From Cruorifilaria tuberocauda (Eukaryota > Nematoda > Chromadorea > Rhabditida > Onchocercidae): DNA of 64,000 nucleotides. The notes below the pieces were generated by a model, which worked only from the letters and a program-made list of their open reading frames with translations, had not been told where the DNA came from and did not search any database. Each line of letters opens with the position of its first letter. Position 1 is the stretch's first letter. Shown piece by piece: positions 51,739 through 64,000 of this stretch. A program made the translations under genes and the position numbers. The stretch is from contig JABVXU010000058.1 of the NCBI GenBank assembly GCA_013365365.1, positions 1-64,000 of the forward strand. The letters are read 5' to 3'.

Positions 51739-54177
51739 ATTTTCATTATTAGTTTTATGCCTCTAATATTTCGGAAACCAGATAGATTATGCAATAGTTG
51801 AGGTACAGGGAAAACTGGATGGGTCAGACATAGCATGTTGTTTGCTTGACGCAGAACCGACGAAATATTTTGCATCACTGAATAAGAAATATTAGGTTGG
51901 AAGCAAAAATATTGGAATGCATTTAGCTTTTAAATCCGTAACTGCGAAAAGTTGCGATAGCTGGTTAATATAGTTGCTAAGGTCTTCTGTCATTTGCTGG
52001 TTTATTTTGATGAGAACTGGAACCGTAGGATTCAATTAAAATGATAATGATAAATAGTACATTTAAAAAAATATCTAAGCTCTGCTGATTTCTGACACTA
52101 TCATGTTAAAGCTATTAGCACTGTTAATTTTAGACGGAGCTTTAAAAAAATTCAAGAACGAACACACGCGTGAACAATTAGCAGATAACTCTATTTTTTA
52201 ATAAACTTGGGAATTACTTGAAAATTTTTCTTGTCCCACATGTATCAATTCACTCTGGAAATGGAGAGGATGAGCTAGATTCAACCACTTAATTATGCGA
52301 ATCGGTTTTCGTTGAGCTATTATTTTTGATTTTACTCTCTCAAGACCTTCAATTTATAATTTTATTGACTTCCCTCAATACTAAAATGTATGATTATGAA
52401 AACAATGATTTCAATGAAATTCTAACTTTAGTAGGAAGTCAGTGTGGGTTTAAATCTTGACTAGCTATCGGTCACTTCCTGAAGTTAATGATGCAGGATA
52501 AGTAAGAAAATAAAATCTAGAAATCTTTATCTATCTTTTTCGGAAAAGGAATGTAAAATTGAAGTAAATTTTATTGAATATTTTGTTTTTGGTGGCAATC
52601 GAATTTCAGATATATGTGTTTTTTTGCTTTTTTTACATCTTTTTATCATGTATTTTTTTATAAAAATTTCCATTTCAGTTTTGCAATCAAATTACTTCAA
52701 ATGGTTGAATATTTCAAATTTGGTCGAACTGTGAAATTCATTTCATTACTGAAAAACTTTTTTGTAATAGTAATGATAGTATAAACAATTGGTCCTCAAA
52801 AATTGACATCCATATGAGTCAAACAAATTGAGCAATTCGTCGAAATCTTTCGAAGTTGAGAATTTTTATGAATTTTGAAATTTCCGTAACATAACGAGGA
52901 CGACGGATGTCATAGAAATTATCAATTATTTACAACCGGATTCGGAATATAATTTCACACTTTGTGATATCCACTGATTGAATGCGGTTTATTTATTAGT
53001 AAAATTAATTATTGTTTTTTGGTGCAAAATTTTTCTTTGCAAATAAGCAAGAAAATTGCTTATTTGAATTCTTCTATTAGTAACGCTTTTATCACATATA
53101 CAAGGAATTAACTTATAGCATTAATTATCCGGTAAGATTGAACACGCAGTGATTATGTGAATATTAGAAGATAAAAACCATGTAATCATTATATTTACTG
53201 ATACCCATTTGCTTAGACTTAATTTCTTCTTGCATAGTAAGTGTTTGCACTATTATTATGAAGCACAAAATAGTTACCATTAAGCAAATTTTATTTTAAA
53301 ATTAAATTTAAGAAGAAATGGAAGCATTTGAAGTTTGATCTTTCTTCATTATACTAATTTATCGCTGCTAAAATTAGAAGTCAAATAAACTATCAAGTGA
53401 GAATGTTGTTGATTAATTACAGTGTAAAATTAAATTATTCTTGCTATCAGATTAATCATATCGATTTATTTGGTTAACATTAACTGTATGAATAACTTAT
53501 GTGTGATAATGAACAAGAAATTCTATTTCGGAAAAAGTCTATTTGAAATGAATTTACAAGCAACATAATGATGTATGCATGACTGTGCTATTCAATTCTA
53601 TTGTTGTAAAAGAGAAATCAAAAATGCCGAGCATCATCTGCTTTATACGTCATAGTTTATTTTGTAGTTTACTCTGATTTGCTGAAAAAGGGCATAACTG
53701 ATGATTTAATTGACAAGGGAATTAATTTTAAAAGTATTTCATATTTCAATGTTAAACAAGTTTTTGCTAAATAATACTGCAATGAAAGGAGAATGCGGGT
53801 TTAAGTTTTACTCATTCACTAGCGATAATATTTTTGTTAATTAGCCTGGGTCAATGTTATAGGTCATGCTATCATACTATCATATCTCTGATAGTACCTA
53901 CCGACAAAATTTAAGATTTCTTTTTATTCGACTGACATTATAAATATGAAAAACCAAAGAATTTCAACGAAAAAAAAATGAAAACTTGAATGGATAAATT
54001 TGATTTTTAGAAATATTTCCCATTATCGAAGTTTCATTATTAATTCGATCTGTAATTATATTCTTTTATTCTTTCGCAATCATCTTTAATTAGTTTTCTC
54101 ATTATCTATGACATGTATAGCTCTTTTTTCCATGAAAACATGCGGCGAATCATATTTGGAGCTTTAAAGATACCAGC

Positions 54178-54219
54178 TTGCCTTAGAAATAATCCATCAT
54201 ATGTTTTGCATGCAATTAG
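54178..54219. repeat. Direct repeat, copy 1
   Basis: 42 bases beginning TTGCCTTAG and ending GCATGCAATTAG. 38 of 42 positions match copy 2, 311 bases downstream; flanks do not match. Confidence 0.75.
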
Positions 54220-54488
54220 CTATCTAAAAAAATATTTCTAAAGTTTTTAAAAGATAAAATTAAAATTCAACTATAGGATTTTTAAATATAAAATAAGCTG
54301 AACTAAATGCTTAATTATCAAAATACATAATGAAACGTTAACTTTTGATCGATCATCCAACAATTCGTGTTTAAAAAATTGGTTTACCTATGGGACAAAT
54401 TATTACCTATTGCATGGATAATTAGCTTTCAAATGACTTATATGTTATTTGTGGGAGAAAAACAACATTTTGTTGAAACTTTTTCTAT

Positions 54489-54530
54489 TTGCCTTAGAGT
54501 TAATCCATCGTATGTTATGCATGCAATTAG
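54489..54530. repeat. Direct repeat, copy 2
   Basis: 42 bases with four substitutions relative to copy 1; the core AATCCATC(A/G)TATGTT and GCATGCAATTAG are shared. Confidence 0.75.
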
Positions 54531-55390
54531 TTCCTGATGATAATTATTACCTCTGCTAAACACATACACCTTTTCAGACCTAACAGATTATAAATTAATG
54601 AAATAAATATTGGATTCCAATTTATAACAGTATAAATAGCTATGATAACTTAACAAAGATAACGACTATTTCTTTCTTGTTTCTTTTTTAAACTATACTT
54701 CTTTTTTTTTGTTTTTGCAAAAATCTATCGTTCATTTCAGTTTAGATAAAGCAATTTAAATTTGAAGAAAATATGTTGAACAGAAAAACTTACTTTTTTT
54801 CTTTTAAACAATTCATTTTTTTTGAGCTCCCTAATTCCCTGAAGAATTTCGTCATGTCATTTAATGTCATATCAATTTCCTATTCATTTTTATCATTTCA
54901 TCATTTCCCATTTTAATTTATCGCTTCATTTTGCCTGTAAAGTAAGATATCGTGGAAACAATTTAGCCAACCAATTTAACGCTGCTTATTATTTATTGCT
55001 CTTCTGATAGACGTTATAATTACATGATATCAAGTTTGCTTAATTTACTTACTCAAAATTAATTTAAGTCATTTAACAAAGATTAATGACCTCTCATTTG
55101 TTACGTTTAGCAGTTTTGATTACTGACTTTCTCTTTGATCACTGACAGGTAAAATTGCAAAAATCAGTTGATAATAAATTTTGGTACTAAGTGCAATAAA
55201 AGAGCGTGGTGAGAGAGAAAACATTTCGAGAAACGATAGGAAAATTTTCCATGTTTTTAAAGCTAAAACATAATTGGGACTGCAAATTTCTGGCATTTTT
55301 TACAGATTAAATATACTCGAAATCTGTGCTAATTAATTAATTATTTCATATTTTTAGCATTCCGAAATAGTTAAGTATCTCGAAAACTTT

Positions 55391-55432
55391 GAGAGAAGGA
55401 GAGAGAGAGAGAGAGAAGGAAGGAGAGAGAAG
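55391..55432. repeat. GA-rich purine tract
   Basis: About 40 bases of GAGAGA and GAAGGA units, all purine, directly left of the inverted repeat. Confidence 0.9.
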
Positions 55433-55443
55433 CAAAAATGAAT

Positions 55444-55505
55444 AATGAATAATCCACAGATTAATGATTAATATTATTTAATCATTGGTCTGTGGATTAT
55501 TCATT
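55444..55505. repeat. 62-base inverted repeat (hairpin)
   Basis: AATGAATAATCCACAGA (55444-55460) is exactly complementary to 55489-55505. Inside, TTAATGATTAA pairs with TTTAATCATTGG after a two-base mismatch. The stem is about 28 base pairs with a loop of about five bases. It could be a miRNA-like precursor, the remnant of a small inverted-repeat transposon or a cruciform. Confidence 0.75.
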
Positions 55506-58500
55506 TTGCTACATTTTAATACAGTATCTCTGGATAAAGAAATCAAATATCTGTTTTAAAAATTTAATTTTTAGATGTTGAAAGTGATATATTTGATATA
55601 AATATAAAATTCGTGCAAAATGGATGAAGTGAAGTTTTCATGAAGTTTCATTCATTTATTCCGCTTCATTGCAATAATCGAACATTTTCTTTCTTTTCTA
55701 ATCACAATTTTTCATTTATTTTTCATTCGCATTTTTTGAAATAAGAAAATTTCTCCTTGCTTATAGCTTCCTTAATTTGCTAATCATTTTGTTATTTTGT
55801 TTATCAAAAATGTATATTCGAAGGTAAAATGTCATTTGCAGTTACCACCTTTTGCTTACGACAAATAAATTAATGGTATATAATTATTTCTAACAAAAAA
55901 TTTTACACTATATTTAAAATATATTCTATTCTAATTATTTTGATAATTTGTGAAAACTTGAAGTATTTGCAGCGAACGTGAAAATATCTCGTTTGATCAT
56001 TTTAAATCTTTTAGATTAGGTTGAACAATTCAATTAATTTAACTTTAATACTTGAAGTCATCAGTTTCTTTTCCATACACATTTCAATCTCGAGAACCAA
56101 TTAAGAATTAAACGATGGATAATCGTTGTTGTAAAACTAATCTTTCCTTGTCCTTCACTGACATCAGATAATTTTCCGTTTTTTCTCCACCACAAATAGA
56201 ATGTCGCATACAAATTTCTTTAAATAATCAAATTTTAAATTTAAATAATTTTCTAAGAAAACTTTTAAAAATATCATTAAAAAAAATTTTTCCTAATAGA
56301 AATTATGAATTTGAAAATAAAAGGCTTATCTTTTCTTGTTACATTTATTACATTAAAACTTATAATAATCGATTCAATTCATTTCAGAGAAATATCTTTA
56401 TTGTAATATATTTTTCCATCAACATCAACACTAAATGATTTAATTAATCAAGCAGTATTGTTGACGCTAAGAATAAATTATTTATCGTTGTAAAGTTAGC
56501 ATTAAAATGCGAATTGAAATTTAATAGCAACTTAAATTGCTGTTATGATTTAAATAGTAAACAAAATAAAAAAAAGTTAAATTTATAGAACAAGTGAGGA
56601 GTGTATACACTCTGAAATATAGCATTTCAAATTCAGTAAGTTTTAGAAGATAGCTCTGAATTCTGCTTATAGATTCAAAGTATATTTACATTCCTTTTTT
56701 CACGTATTTGAGGAAAAAATACGATGTGTTATATTTCCAGGTGAAGTTTCCAAAGTATTCGTAGTATACAGTGGAAAGATCGAAGCTTTCAACACCATAA
56801 TATCTATCGATTGATCTCTTATTCATTCGCGGATCTTTTTAGCTATCATTTAAAAGGAAAGATATTGCTATTCAAACAAATATGGTCTACTAATTAAACC
56901 CGTATTAAAATTAATTACAAAAATTTGTTTTGAAAGAATTTATCATTTTTGAATTGCTATTTAAACAACCTAAATAATTAGGCCTATACTGGAACAAAAA
57001 ATTGCTTATTTTTAATAATTCTTTGAGGTTGAACAATAATTTTCTTTCTTAAAAAATTTGTTGCAAGAAAAAGGAAATTTTTTTTTGCCTTGAAAAAATA
57101 TTTTTAAAAAATGCAATCAATCAAAATTACACAGTTAATGTTGCCAAGGAAATGAAAGAAATGTTCCTTCTGGGGAGAAAAAATAAATTTTTAAATTAAA
57201 AAAAAGAAAAAATGATTCCTTCCGGTGATGATCAAAATTAATTTTTCTCCTGACTGAATTTTCAGTGAAGTTCGATAGCCTTTTTCTGAAAGAAATATTT
57301 TATAATGAACAAAACTCTTTCCATTTTTTCTTCCAACTTTATTACTTTCATTTATTGCAGTTTTGTTATTCTGACATTCCTCACTGATTATATGGAAATG
57401 CAAAATATGCTTTGATATACAGTTCCATTCTTTTTGTTAATTATTACCGCATTTTTCTTATTAATACCACAATTTGCTTCTTAACTTCTGCCAATTTCAA
57501 ACCTAAAAACGTTGAAATTTCGCTCTTTCAAACCTATAGTTTTTCTCGATGCTACAAATGAATCAAATTAGTGAATGAAAGTCTATTTGAAGATTTTGTT
57601 TTTGATCAGAATAAATTGCATCGCTGCAACAATTTAGAATGAATTGGTATAGTAGAAGAAGAATCAAAAATAAATTGATAATTTATCTTAAAATCTTGTA
57701 ATCTATGTTATTACTAATGTACATTATTGAAAATTTAATTAAAATCTTTATTAAAACTCTCCAACACTGCAACATTTGATGTTAGATTTTATGAAGCTAA
57801 ATGGAATAATTGAAGCAATAAACGAAATAAATCAAATTGTTTAATTATAAAAAAATAAGCAAAACTTTTCATTATGAAATTTTATTCCTCACAAAGAACT
57901 CTTTAAAGATTAAGTTATAAGTGGAATCAAATTTTTTTAGCTCTAGAATTTAATTTTTTTTATTTGAAAAATAGATAAAAAATTTTCCTTTAATTCCAAT
58001 AACTTTTTATTTCTTAATTTCCAAATTCTTCAAAAAATCACAAATCTTTCATGAATCATTGGGATTAAGTAATTGTTTCTAAGATAATTAGTAATTAGAG
58101 TAATTAAGTTTCATAAATATTACTTCGATGGTATTTTTTTTCACAACTGATTAATTATTTGGAAGGGACGAAATGTTTTGATAATTGTTTTGCTCGCGGA
58201 AAAACTTCGCCAAAATGGACTTTTTGGTAATTTTCTTCAGCAATTTTCATTTTTTATGAATGGTAATCTCAGTTAATTAGAAAAAGCAAATTAGTAAAGT
58301 ACCACTGAACAAAAATTAGAATTCATTATTTCATCATCAAAATTATGTTTCATTGCGACTCAGTAGAATTGTGATTCGTCATCGCATTATAAAAATTATG
58401 GTTCATTAAAATTCCAATGATTCATATTTGGTTATCTCTAAATATATTTCGTTTGATCATTTTCATTCATCGCAATCATTGATATCTTGGAAAATTAGAA

Positions 58501-58991
58501 AAATATTCGCAGGTAATCTTTTGGAAGACACTAAGATCAAAACTTTTATTTGTTCTGAAAGTTATTTAAAGAAAAAAAGAGTTTTGCAACGTTTTCAATT
58601 TAATCAACGCCCAATAAAAAGATGCTAAAAGTTGCAAGGATATATTTTTCAAGAAAAAAAAGGTCAATTATGTCTTAGAGGTCAGAAAAAGCAATTTGTT
58701 CATCATGATCATTAGTACTTTCCGCTAGATATTGTCTATTGCGCCTTTCCGCATCATATACATGCCACCCGCCCCCTTCCAGCTATTTTATTTTTTTTAA
58801 TTTCATTTCCGTTTCTTTAGTTTATTCTCTCTAACACATTCATTGCTTTCAACATGGACACTAACAGATAGATTCGATTAAGCTTATCAATTCTTAAATT
58901 TGAAACTTTATAAGCAACTGTTGAGGAAAATTCGGCGTGGAAATCGTTTTAAAACGTTTCTGTAACGTTTTGTAAAATATATAAATTTTTT

Positions 58992-58993
58992 AG
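58992..58993 (+). promoter_or_regulatory. Likely splice acceptor before the neuropeptide start
   Basis: AAATTTTTTAG followed by one C and the ATG at 58995. Trans-splicing or an upstream untranslated exon would both fit. Confidence 0.5.
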
Positions 58994-58994
58994 C

Positions 58995-59753
58995 ATGTAT
59001 CTAATAGGTTTGGTGACCATCACAGCTCTTGGGATATGCTTTGGTGATTTGGTTTATGGTTATGGAAGTCGGCAGAAGAAGCAGTTATCACCGGCATTAC
59101 AGCTTGAAGATAACATAAATTCCTTTTTGCGCCTTAACGAATTGGTATATGAAATGTTATTGTAATACAAATCACTATGTAAATGTTATTAACTTGCACA
59201 GTTTTATCAATTAATTTAAAGACTATCCGAATTACTTTTATTTTGATCAATAAAATTGAAAGTGAAATTTTAATTTTCCTACGAGAAAAGATTATTTGTG
59301 CAGTTGAGAAAAAAAATTATTAAAGTTTGTAAAACTTTCTCGTAAAATTTTAGGGTTATAAACGCTCCTTTGGCGACCGATCACATGTATCACCAGCAAT
59401 GGAATGGAGCGATAGTTTGGATGATCTGTTATCACTGCAAAATATTGGCAAACGACCTGCGTTAAGTCCAGCAGATCAATTCGCTAAACAACTTGATGTA
59501 CGTGAACTTTACATTTATGCAACTGACTAAAATTCATTGTCTTATGTGATGATGATATTTATCAATAATAACTTTTTCAAATTCGATGCTAATTTTGAAA
59601 TGTAAAACTTATGCATTTAAAAGGTCATTGGATTCATTCATTTAGATCATGCGATATTTGGTAGAAGCAGGCAAGAAGAGGTCATTGTCACCTGCGGCCG
59701 ATATCCAGCAGCAACTAAAGCTTTCGCAGATGCTAATGGAAGCAGGACGCTAG
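58995..59753 (+). CDS. nlp-11: NLP-11-type neuropeptide precursor
   Basis: Three exons, 58995-59144, 59354-59497 and 59646-59753, all phase 0, give 133 residues. A signal peptide (MYLIGLVTITALGICFGDLV) comes first. Dibasic KK and KR or KKR sites then release related peptides, each with an SPA-type core near its start and a C-terminal Leu-x-x-Gly. The segments begin QLSPALQLEDNINSF, SFGDRSHVSPAMEWSD, PALSPADQFAKQLD and SLSPAADIQQQLKLSQ. The last three end in Gly before basic residues (QNIGKR, VEAGKKR and EAGR-stop), so they are probably C-terminally amidated. Architecture and sequence agree with Caenorhabditis NLP-11, whose peptides end LLDIG, LIDAG and LERAG. The secreted peptides would be neuromodulators. 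The first peptide ends GYKR and lacks the amidation Gly at the cleavage site. Confidence 0.88.
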
Positions 59754-62030
59754 AAGAAAGGCGAAATTAAATTATTTTCAATGATGTTTGAAATAAATCA
59801 AAGATCTCAAATAAAAAAATTTCAACTCGTTATCATGGCTGTCTTAATTACACCAGCAGCAGTAATCACCACAATTACTTTTATCATTATTCCTAATGAT
59901 GTTAGGTTTAAATATGTCTTAAAAACTGAGAGCATTTTGAATCTGAAATAAAATCTAAAAATTTAAATGAATTTAGAAATTTATTTGAGTCGGCCATCGA
60001 TTGAAGCGGGAACTATTAAATTTAGGTGTAGCGACGAAACTGTTATCAATTATCGAAACTATGAAAATGTATCAACGATTGTTTCGAAATTTTTTGATCG
60101 TTTTTCGTCTCATTCGTAATAAATATTTGTAAGACCTTTTGTGAGCAAAAGAAAAAGAAATCAAAAAAAGTGAAGAAAAGAGAAATGAGACAAATTTTAA
60201 TCATACAAAGCTTAATCACCTTGAATGAAATTGATTCTTATATGGATAAATTAAAAGGATGGATAAAGGGAGGAAATGCAATTAAATTTAGATTTTTAGC
60301 ATAGTTTGAAAGCTTTCCCCAACTTATAAGCTTTTCAAAACGCTTGTCTCGGTGAAAATTCCCTTTTAAGGTTTGAAATTATATCCTTCCCAGTTCCATT
60401 CAATAAAATTCACGTTCAATCAGCTTTCTCGAGTAACTAAAAAAGTACTCATTGTGAGCTTTTGAAGTTTCGAACTTACACATTTACAAGTTTAATTAAG
60501 CTTATTGTGCTTGGTTGACGTTGACGGATAAAAAGTTATACTTTGTTACATAGTGTTAAAGATATTAGGAATAATTAATAACCAAAAGTTTGAAGCAGTT
60601 TCTTCGATGATTCAAACTTCATTTTCCTTATAGTTTGATTTTAAAATTTTATCATATTTAGCACGGTCCATTCCATTAAAAAAAAAATTTTATTTACATA
60701 ATTATACAAATATAAATTGCCAATGTAATGCAAGCGGAAGACAACAGATGTATTGTTTTATAACAAAAATATGAAATCTCAACCATCACGTCAAATTTTA
60801 ACAATTTCAAACTTAAAAAGAACCTTACATTTTGAGATAATTCAAATAAATGAACTTAAAAAAGGCACCATCCCATCAATTAATGAAAATTAATTCGTTT
60901 TTATTTATTTTCATAAAATTTATCTCAAGCTTGCTATAGTATCACATTTTCATTTATCATACGATATCAGCACTGCTATTCTAATCTTTACAATCTTTTC
61001 CTCGTATTCCGATCATTATTTGAAACCAAAAAAAAAAAAAAGAATAAAACGAATTATGAAAAAAAGATAAAACGAAAACAAATGAATGATATACATAATC
61101 ATTATAATTGAAATAAAGAAAATAACAATAATTAGTTATCATTTAAACGTTGAAAAATATAGGAGAACAACACGTATAAAATCTATTTATTTAACAGCAT
61201 TGATAAATGCAAAATTGAAAAATGGAGATAAGAAAGGGAAAGAAAAGTTGAACAAAATGCACGTATAAATACAGCTCCTTGGCAAAAAGGCAAAAAAATT
61301 GCATTATTTTTTGAGAAAAAGAAATTCAATTTTGAAAAGTAATAACAGATTGAAATTTAAAAAAAATTTTACTTTTCATATAAAATAAAAAAAAAATATT
61401 ATAAATGCTTTTCTTTTCCCGGATAAATGAGCCTAAGTGCTAATACAGCGTGATGATTCATTTTGTAAGTATAAATCATTTTTCTACAATTTTGATAGCT
61501 TGAAATGAAATTAAAACACATTTGTGCTTGGTCAAAAATTGAAACTAATATCTTAATGAATTAATTGAATTAAAAAAGTGTTTATTAGTTACAGTAATAA
61601 AAAATTATTTGTTACTGTATTGCAGATCGATGAAATGAATGAGTAAATATAGAAAAATTAAAATTTGCAAAAAGCTCGTCAATATTTCAAGCCTAAATTT
61701 TTTATGTACAAAAAACAAATTACTAAATTCAAAAAGAGAACAAAAAAGGAAGCAAGGAATAAAGGAAACAAGCATAGTTTGTGAGATAAGCTGGGGCCTT
61801 TAAGAAGTGAGAACAATTTGGATATCAGCGCATAATGTTCAACGAAAATTAGGCAACATTACCAAAAGGCAAATTTAAAGAAATAAAAAAAGAAAACACA
61901 AAGAAATCACATATATATTCAAGAAATACAAATATATATTTTATCACCGGTATTTCAATAATTTTCCTGACTCAATTCCCAGTTGAATCCTGTCTTACAC
62001 ATTCTTTCTAACAGCAATTTGAAAATTTCT
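59754..62030. other. Convergent intergenic region
   Basis: Holds the 3' untranslated regions of the neuropeptide gene (left) and of the TEAD gene (right). It is AT-rich, with A-rich runs near 61028-61082 and no gene seen. Confidence 0.5.
59792..59797 (+). terminator. nlp-11: nlp-11 poly(A) signal
   Basis: AATAAA 39 bases after the stop codon, with a second copy at 59810-59815. Confidence 0.65.
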
Positions 62031-63117
62031 TTAGCCTGCAACAAGTCTATACAAACGACACGTCGATTCTGGTACCGGTGATACTTCAAAAACAAAACCG
62101 ATCACCATTAAGGGTTCTTTCGTATCACGATTTGTCACCACCTGCAATAATTATTTATTTAATTAAAAGAAAACATCATAATAAGAATAGAAAGGTAACT
62201 TTTCATCACTTAATTAATACTTAGAATAATGCATAGTTATTTTCTATTCTTCTATAATTAGATTTTATTCATTTTTTTTATCAAAGTTAATAATTTTTGG
62301 AAAAACCGATGTCATAAATCTGACTGACAAAATAATAATAAAATAACTGAAGATATTGCTAATTAAAAAATTAAAAAGTGAAATTTACGAAGAAAATGGA
62401 TCATCAATCTACTACAAACTATGGATACTTGCATTATGCTTTAATATTACCTGTAGTACTGTGAAATTGTATAGGACGCTATTCATTAAGTCATGACTTT
62501 GTAGTTTTTTCAATTCTGCAACAAATTTCACCATATATTCACACATTGGTGATCCTTCCAATCGAAAATTAAATTTTCTTCCATTTTCAATCGGTGAATA
62601 GATCTAGAAAACATCACAAATAACTAATAATTTTAACAATAAAATTGATTTTTAGACTTTTAAACTAGAGGCTAAATCAACTATTTTTAAAAACACTAAA
62701 AATAATGCAATCCTGTATTAAAAACTTACAGCATCTTATCCAATTTTTAGTTATTAGTTGATGAATGAAAATGAAATTCGAATGAATGTAGAATAAATAC
62801 GATTAGTAAGTCACCAATTATCCTATTATCCTATTAGAGGATTTTTTCCAGAAAATTTACTTGTTTATTAAACTTACTTCAACCTTTTCGATTACTTGTT
62901 TACCAAATGAGCATACTTTTGTTGATACTGTGATATCAAATCGTTGAGTACTTTCATAAAAGCTATCAACTGCATAAAGGGCAGAATTATCATCTGGTAG
63001 ACTGAATTCAATATTAGCCCAACATTTCACTAGGAAAAAACCATCACGAGGTCCTGCAGCAAATAATTCACCGAGCACTGGTGGATATTTTTCTGCTATA
63101 TCCTCCAATTTGAAAGT
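62031..63117 (-). CDS. egl-44: TEAD transcription factor, C-terminal part (EGL-44 type)
   Basis: Three terminal exons, 62878-63117, 62451-62603 and 62031-62141, all phase 0, give the last 167 residues of the YAP-binding domain. Diagnostic blocks are [82 protein letters not shown] and a C-terminal LYRLVAG. These are collinear with vertebrate TEAD1-4 and Drosophila Scalloped, which bind MCAT DNA and act with YAP or Vestigial-like co-activators. In Caenorhabditis elegans the only TEAD is EGL-44. The N-terminal TEA DNA-binding domain must lie to the right of the window. The gene is convergent with the nlp-11 gene; the two stops are 2.3 kb apart. The VCSFGKQ element and the lipid-pocket Cys are conserved. 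Confidence 0.93.
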
Positions 63118-64000
63118 CTGCAAATAATTAATAAATGAAGTGCATGGAAGAAAAAGCCTTTAATTTAAACTACCAATGATATTCAAAGGGTCAAAATGAG
63201 CAAGACACTTCTTTTTAGTAAGTAAAAGCTTTCAAGGATTATCATATGATAAGCTGCACTTGTAATTTATCGCTGCAACAGCTTATATCTAATATGATCA
63301 TTTGAACAAATTCTTTAATTCTTACATTTTAGCTCCTTTTTTGTATTTTAAATTATTTTGATAATATGAAAATGTCATTAAATATTAAATTCCCTCTAAA
63401 GTTTACCAATCTTTCCACCATTTTTCATAAGGAAGAAAAAAGAAAAAAAAATAGATTATTCACGTTTTTTCTTTGTTTACTGAACGATATATCTTCCCGG
63501 TTCTTTAAAATTCTCGGAAACACACCCAAAACCTTTTAGTCAATAGCATATTGTAATTGGTGGAACGCTGTCCACATTGCTGTAGATTATTTTACCGCTA
63601 ACATATAACGTGAAACTCTTAAGTGCAATTGTTTCCTTAAGGCGGTAACAATTAATCTGCTAGAGAATTAGATAAGAATGTTAGAAGGAAGAAATCCAAA
63701 TCTTAATTAAATATATAACTGAATGGTTGAAAAAATTTGAATTTATATCAAATTCATAGTATGCTCAACTAAAAATACAGAACAATATTCGGAAAATAGG
63801 AGTATAATCATACTATGAGGAAGTGATAGCTGTAAGTGGGATCAAAGATTCTGTGGAAAAACTTATTTATGAGGAAAGTTTGAAATAATTATACTGCAAG
63901 ATATTGATGGCTTGGTAATAATAGATAATATATGCTCGAAGATAGAATAACCTTCAAGTGATTTCATTTTTTAGTATGTGTATTTAAAGTAAGCGTTTCA
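63118..64000. other. Intron of the TEAD gene at the right edge
   Basis: The exon ending at 63117 begins after a TTATTTGCAG acceptor, so this sequence is intronic at least in part. No further TEAD exon was recognised before the window ends. Confidence 0.6.

Larger units (their letters stand above)
51673..58994. other. 7.3 kb intergenic region between eL37 and the neuropeptide gene
   Basis: No gene was found on either strand. It contains a diverged 42-base direct repeat (54178-54219 and 54489-54530), a GA-rich tract (55391-55432) and a strong inverted repeat (55444-55505). Near 58757-58776 there is a C-rich box (ACCCGCCCCCTTCC) unusual for this AT-rich DNA, about 230 bases upstream of the neuropeptide start. 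Confidence 0.5.

Noticed and set aside
57191..57403. 70-codon minus-strand frame starting MHFHIISEECQNN
   Set aside because: No motif, no splice sites; low-complexity end.

Overview
This window looks like chromosomal DNA of a parasitic nematode, most probably a filarial (spirurid, clade III) worm. The sequence is very AT-rich. Genes are cut into many short exons with near-canonical GT..AG junctions. Several start codons sit 1-40 bases downstream of a TTTCAG-like acceptor, as expected for spliced-leader trans-splicing. One gene, an nlp-11-type neuropeptide precursor, belongs to a nematode family. The genus is an inference. No bacterial, viral or transposon protein was recognised.

Layout. From 1 to about 17.1 kb there are only scattered coding-like exons on the minus strand (632-982, 3093-3339, 16956-17081). 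They encode Gln/Ser/Asn-rich protein, perhaps one long regulatory gene running out of the left edge. A small two-exon plus-strand candidate (2185-2475) lies between two of them. From 17.1 to 24.8 kb no gene could be supported.

From 24.8 to 49.7 kb five genes lie head-to-tail on the minus strand. Read in transcription order they are phosphoglucomutase (45110-49716), a REXO1-type RNA exonuclease with an N-terminal CCCH finger (36226-43155), an acylglycerol kinase (AGK) homologue (32029-35332), a 162-residue tail-anchored protein of unknown function (29833-31237) and a mitochondrial pyrimidine-nucleotide carrier of the SLC25A33/36 type (24772-28057). All five could be assembled exon by exon with matching splice phases to full-length proteins (567, 889, 406, 162 and 394 residues). 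AGK and the carrier are functionally related: in animals AGK is also a subunit of the TIM22 translocase that inserts SLC25 carriers into the inner mitochondrial membrane. The AGK copy here has lost the canonical GGDGT kinase motif.

Ribosomal protein eL37 (51183-51672, plus) is divergent from phosphoglucomutase across a 1.5 kb gap. That gap holds a pyrimidine tract and a perfect inverted pair of TGACGTAGG (CRE-like) elements. A 7.3 kb gene-poor stretch follows, with a diverged direct repeat and a strong 62-bp hairpin. Then come the nlp-11-like neuropeptide precursor (58995-59753, plus) and, convergent with it, the last three exons of a TEAD/EGL-44 transcription factor (62031-63117, minus). The TEA DNA-binding domain of that gene lies beyond the right edge.

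All gene calls were made by reading translated exons and matching remembered family motifs; no database was searched. Exon boundaries of the seven recognised genes are well constrained by phase. The rest is marked as tentative.
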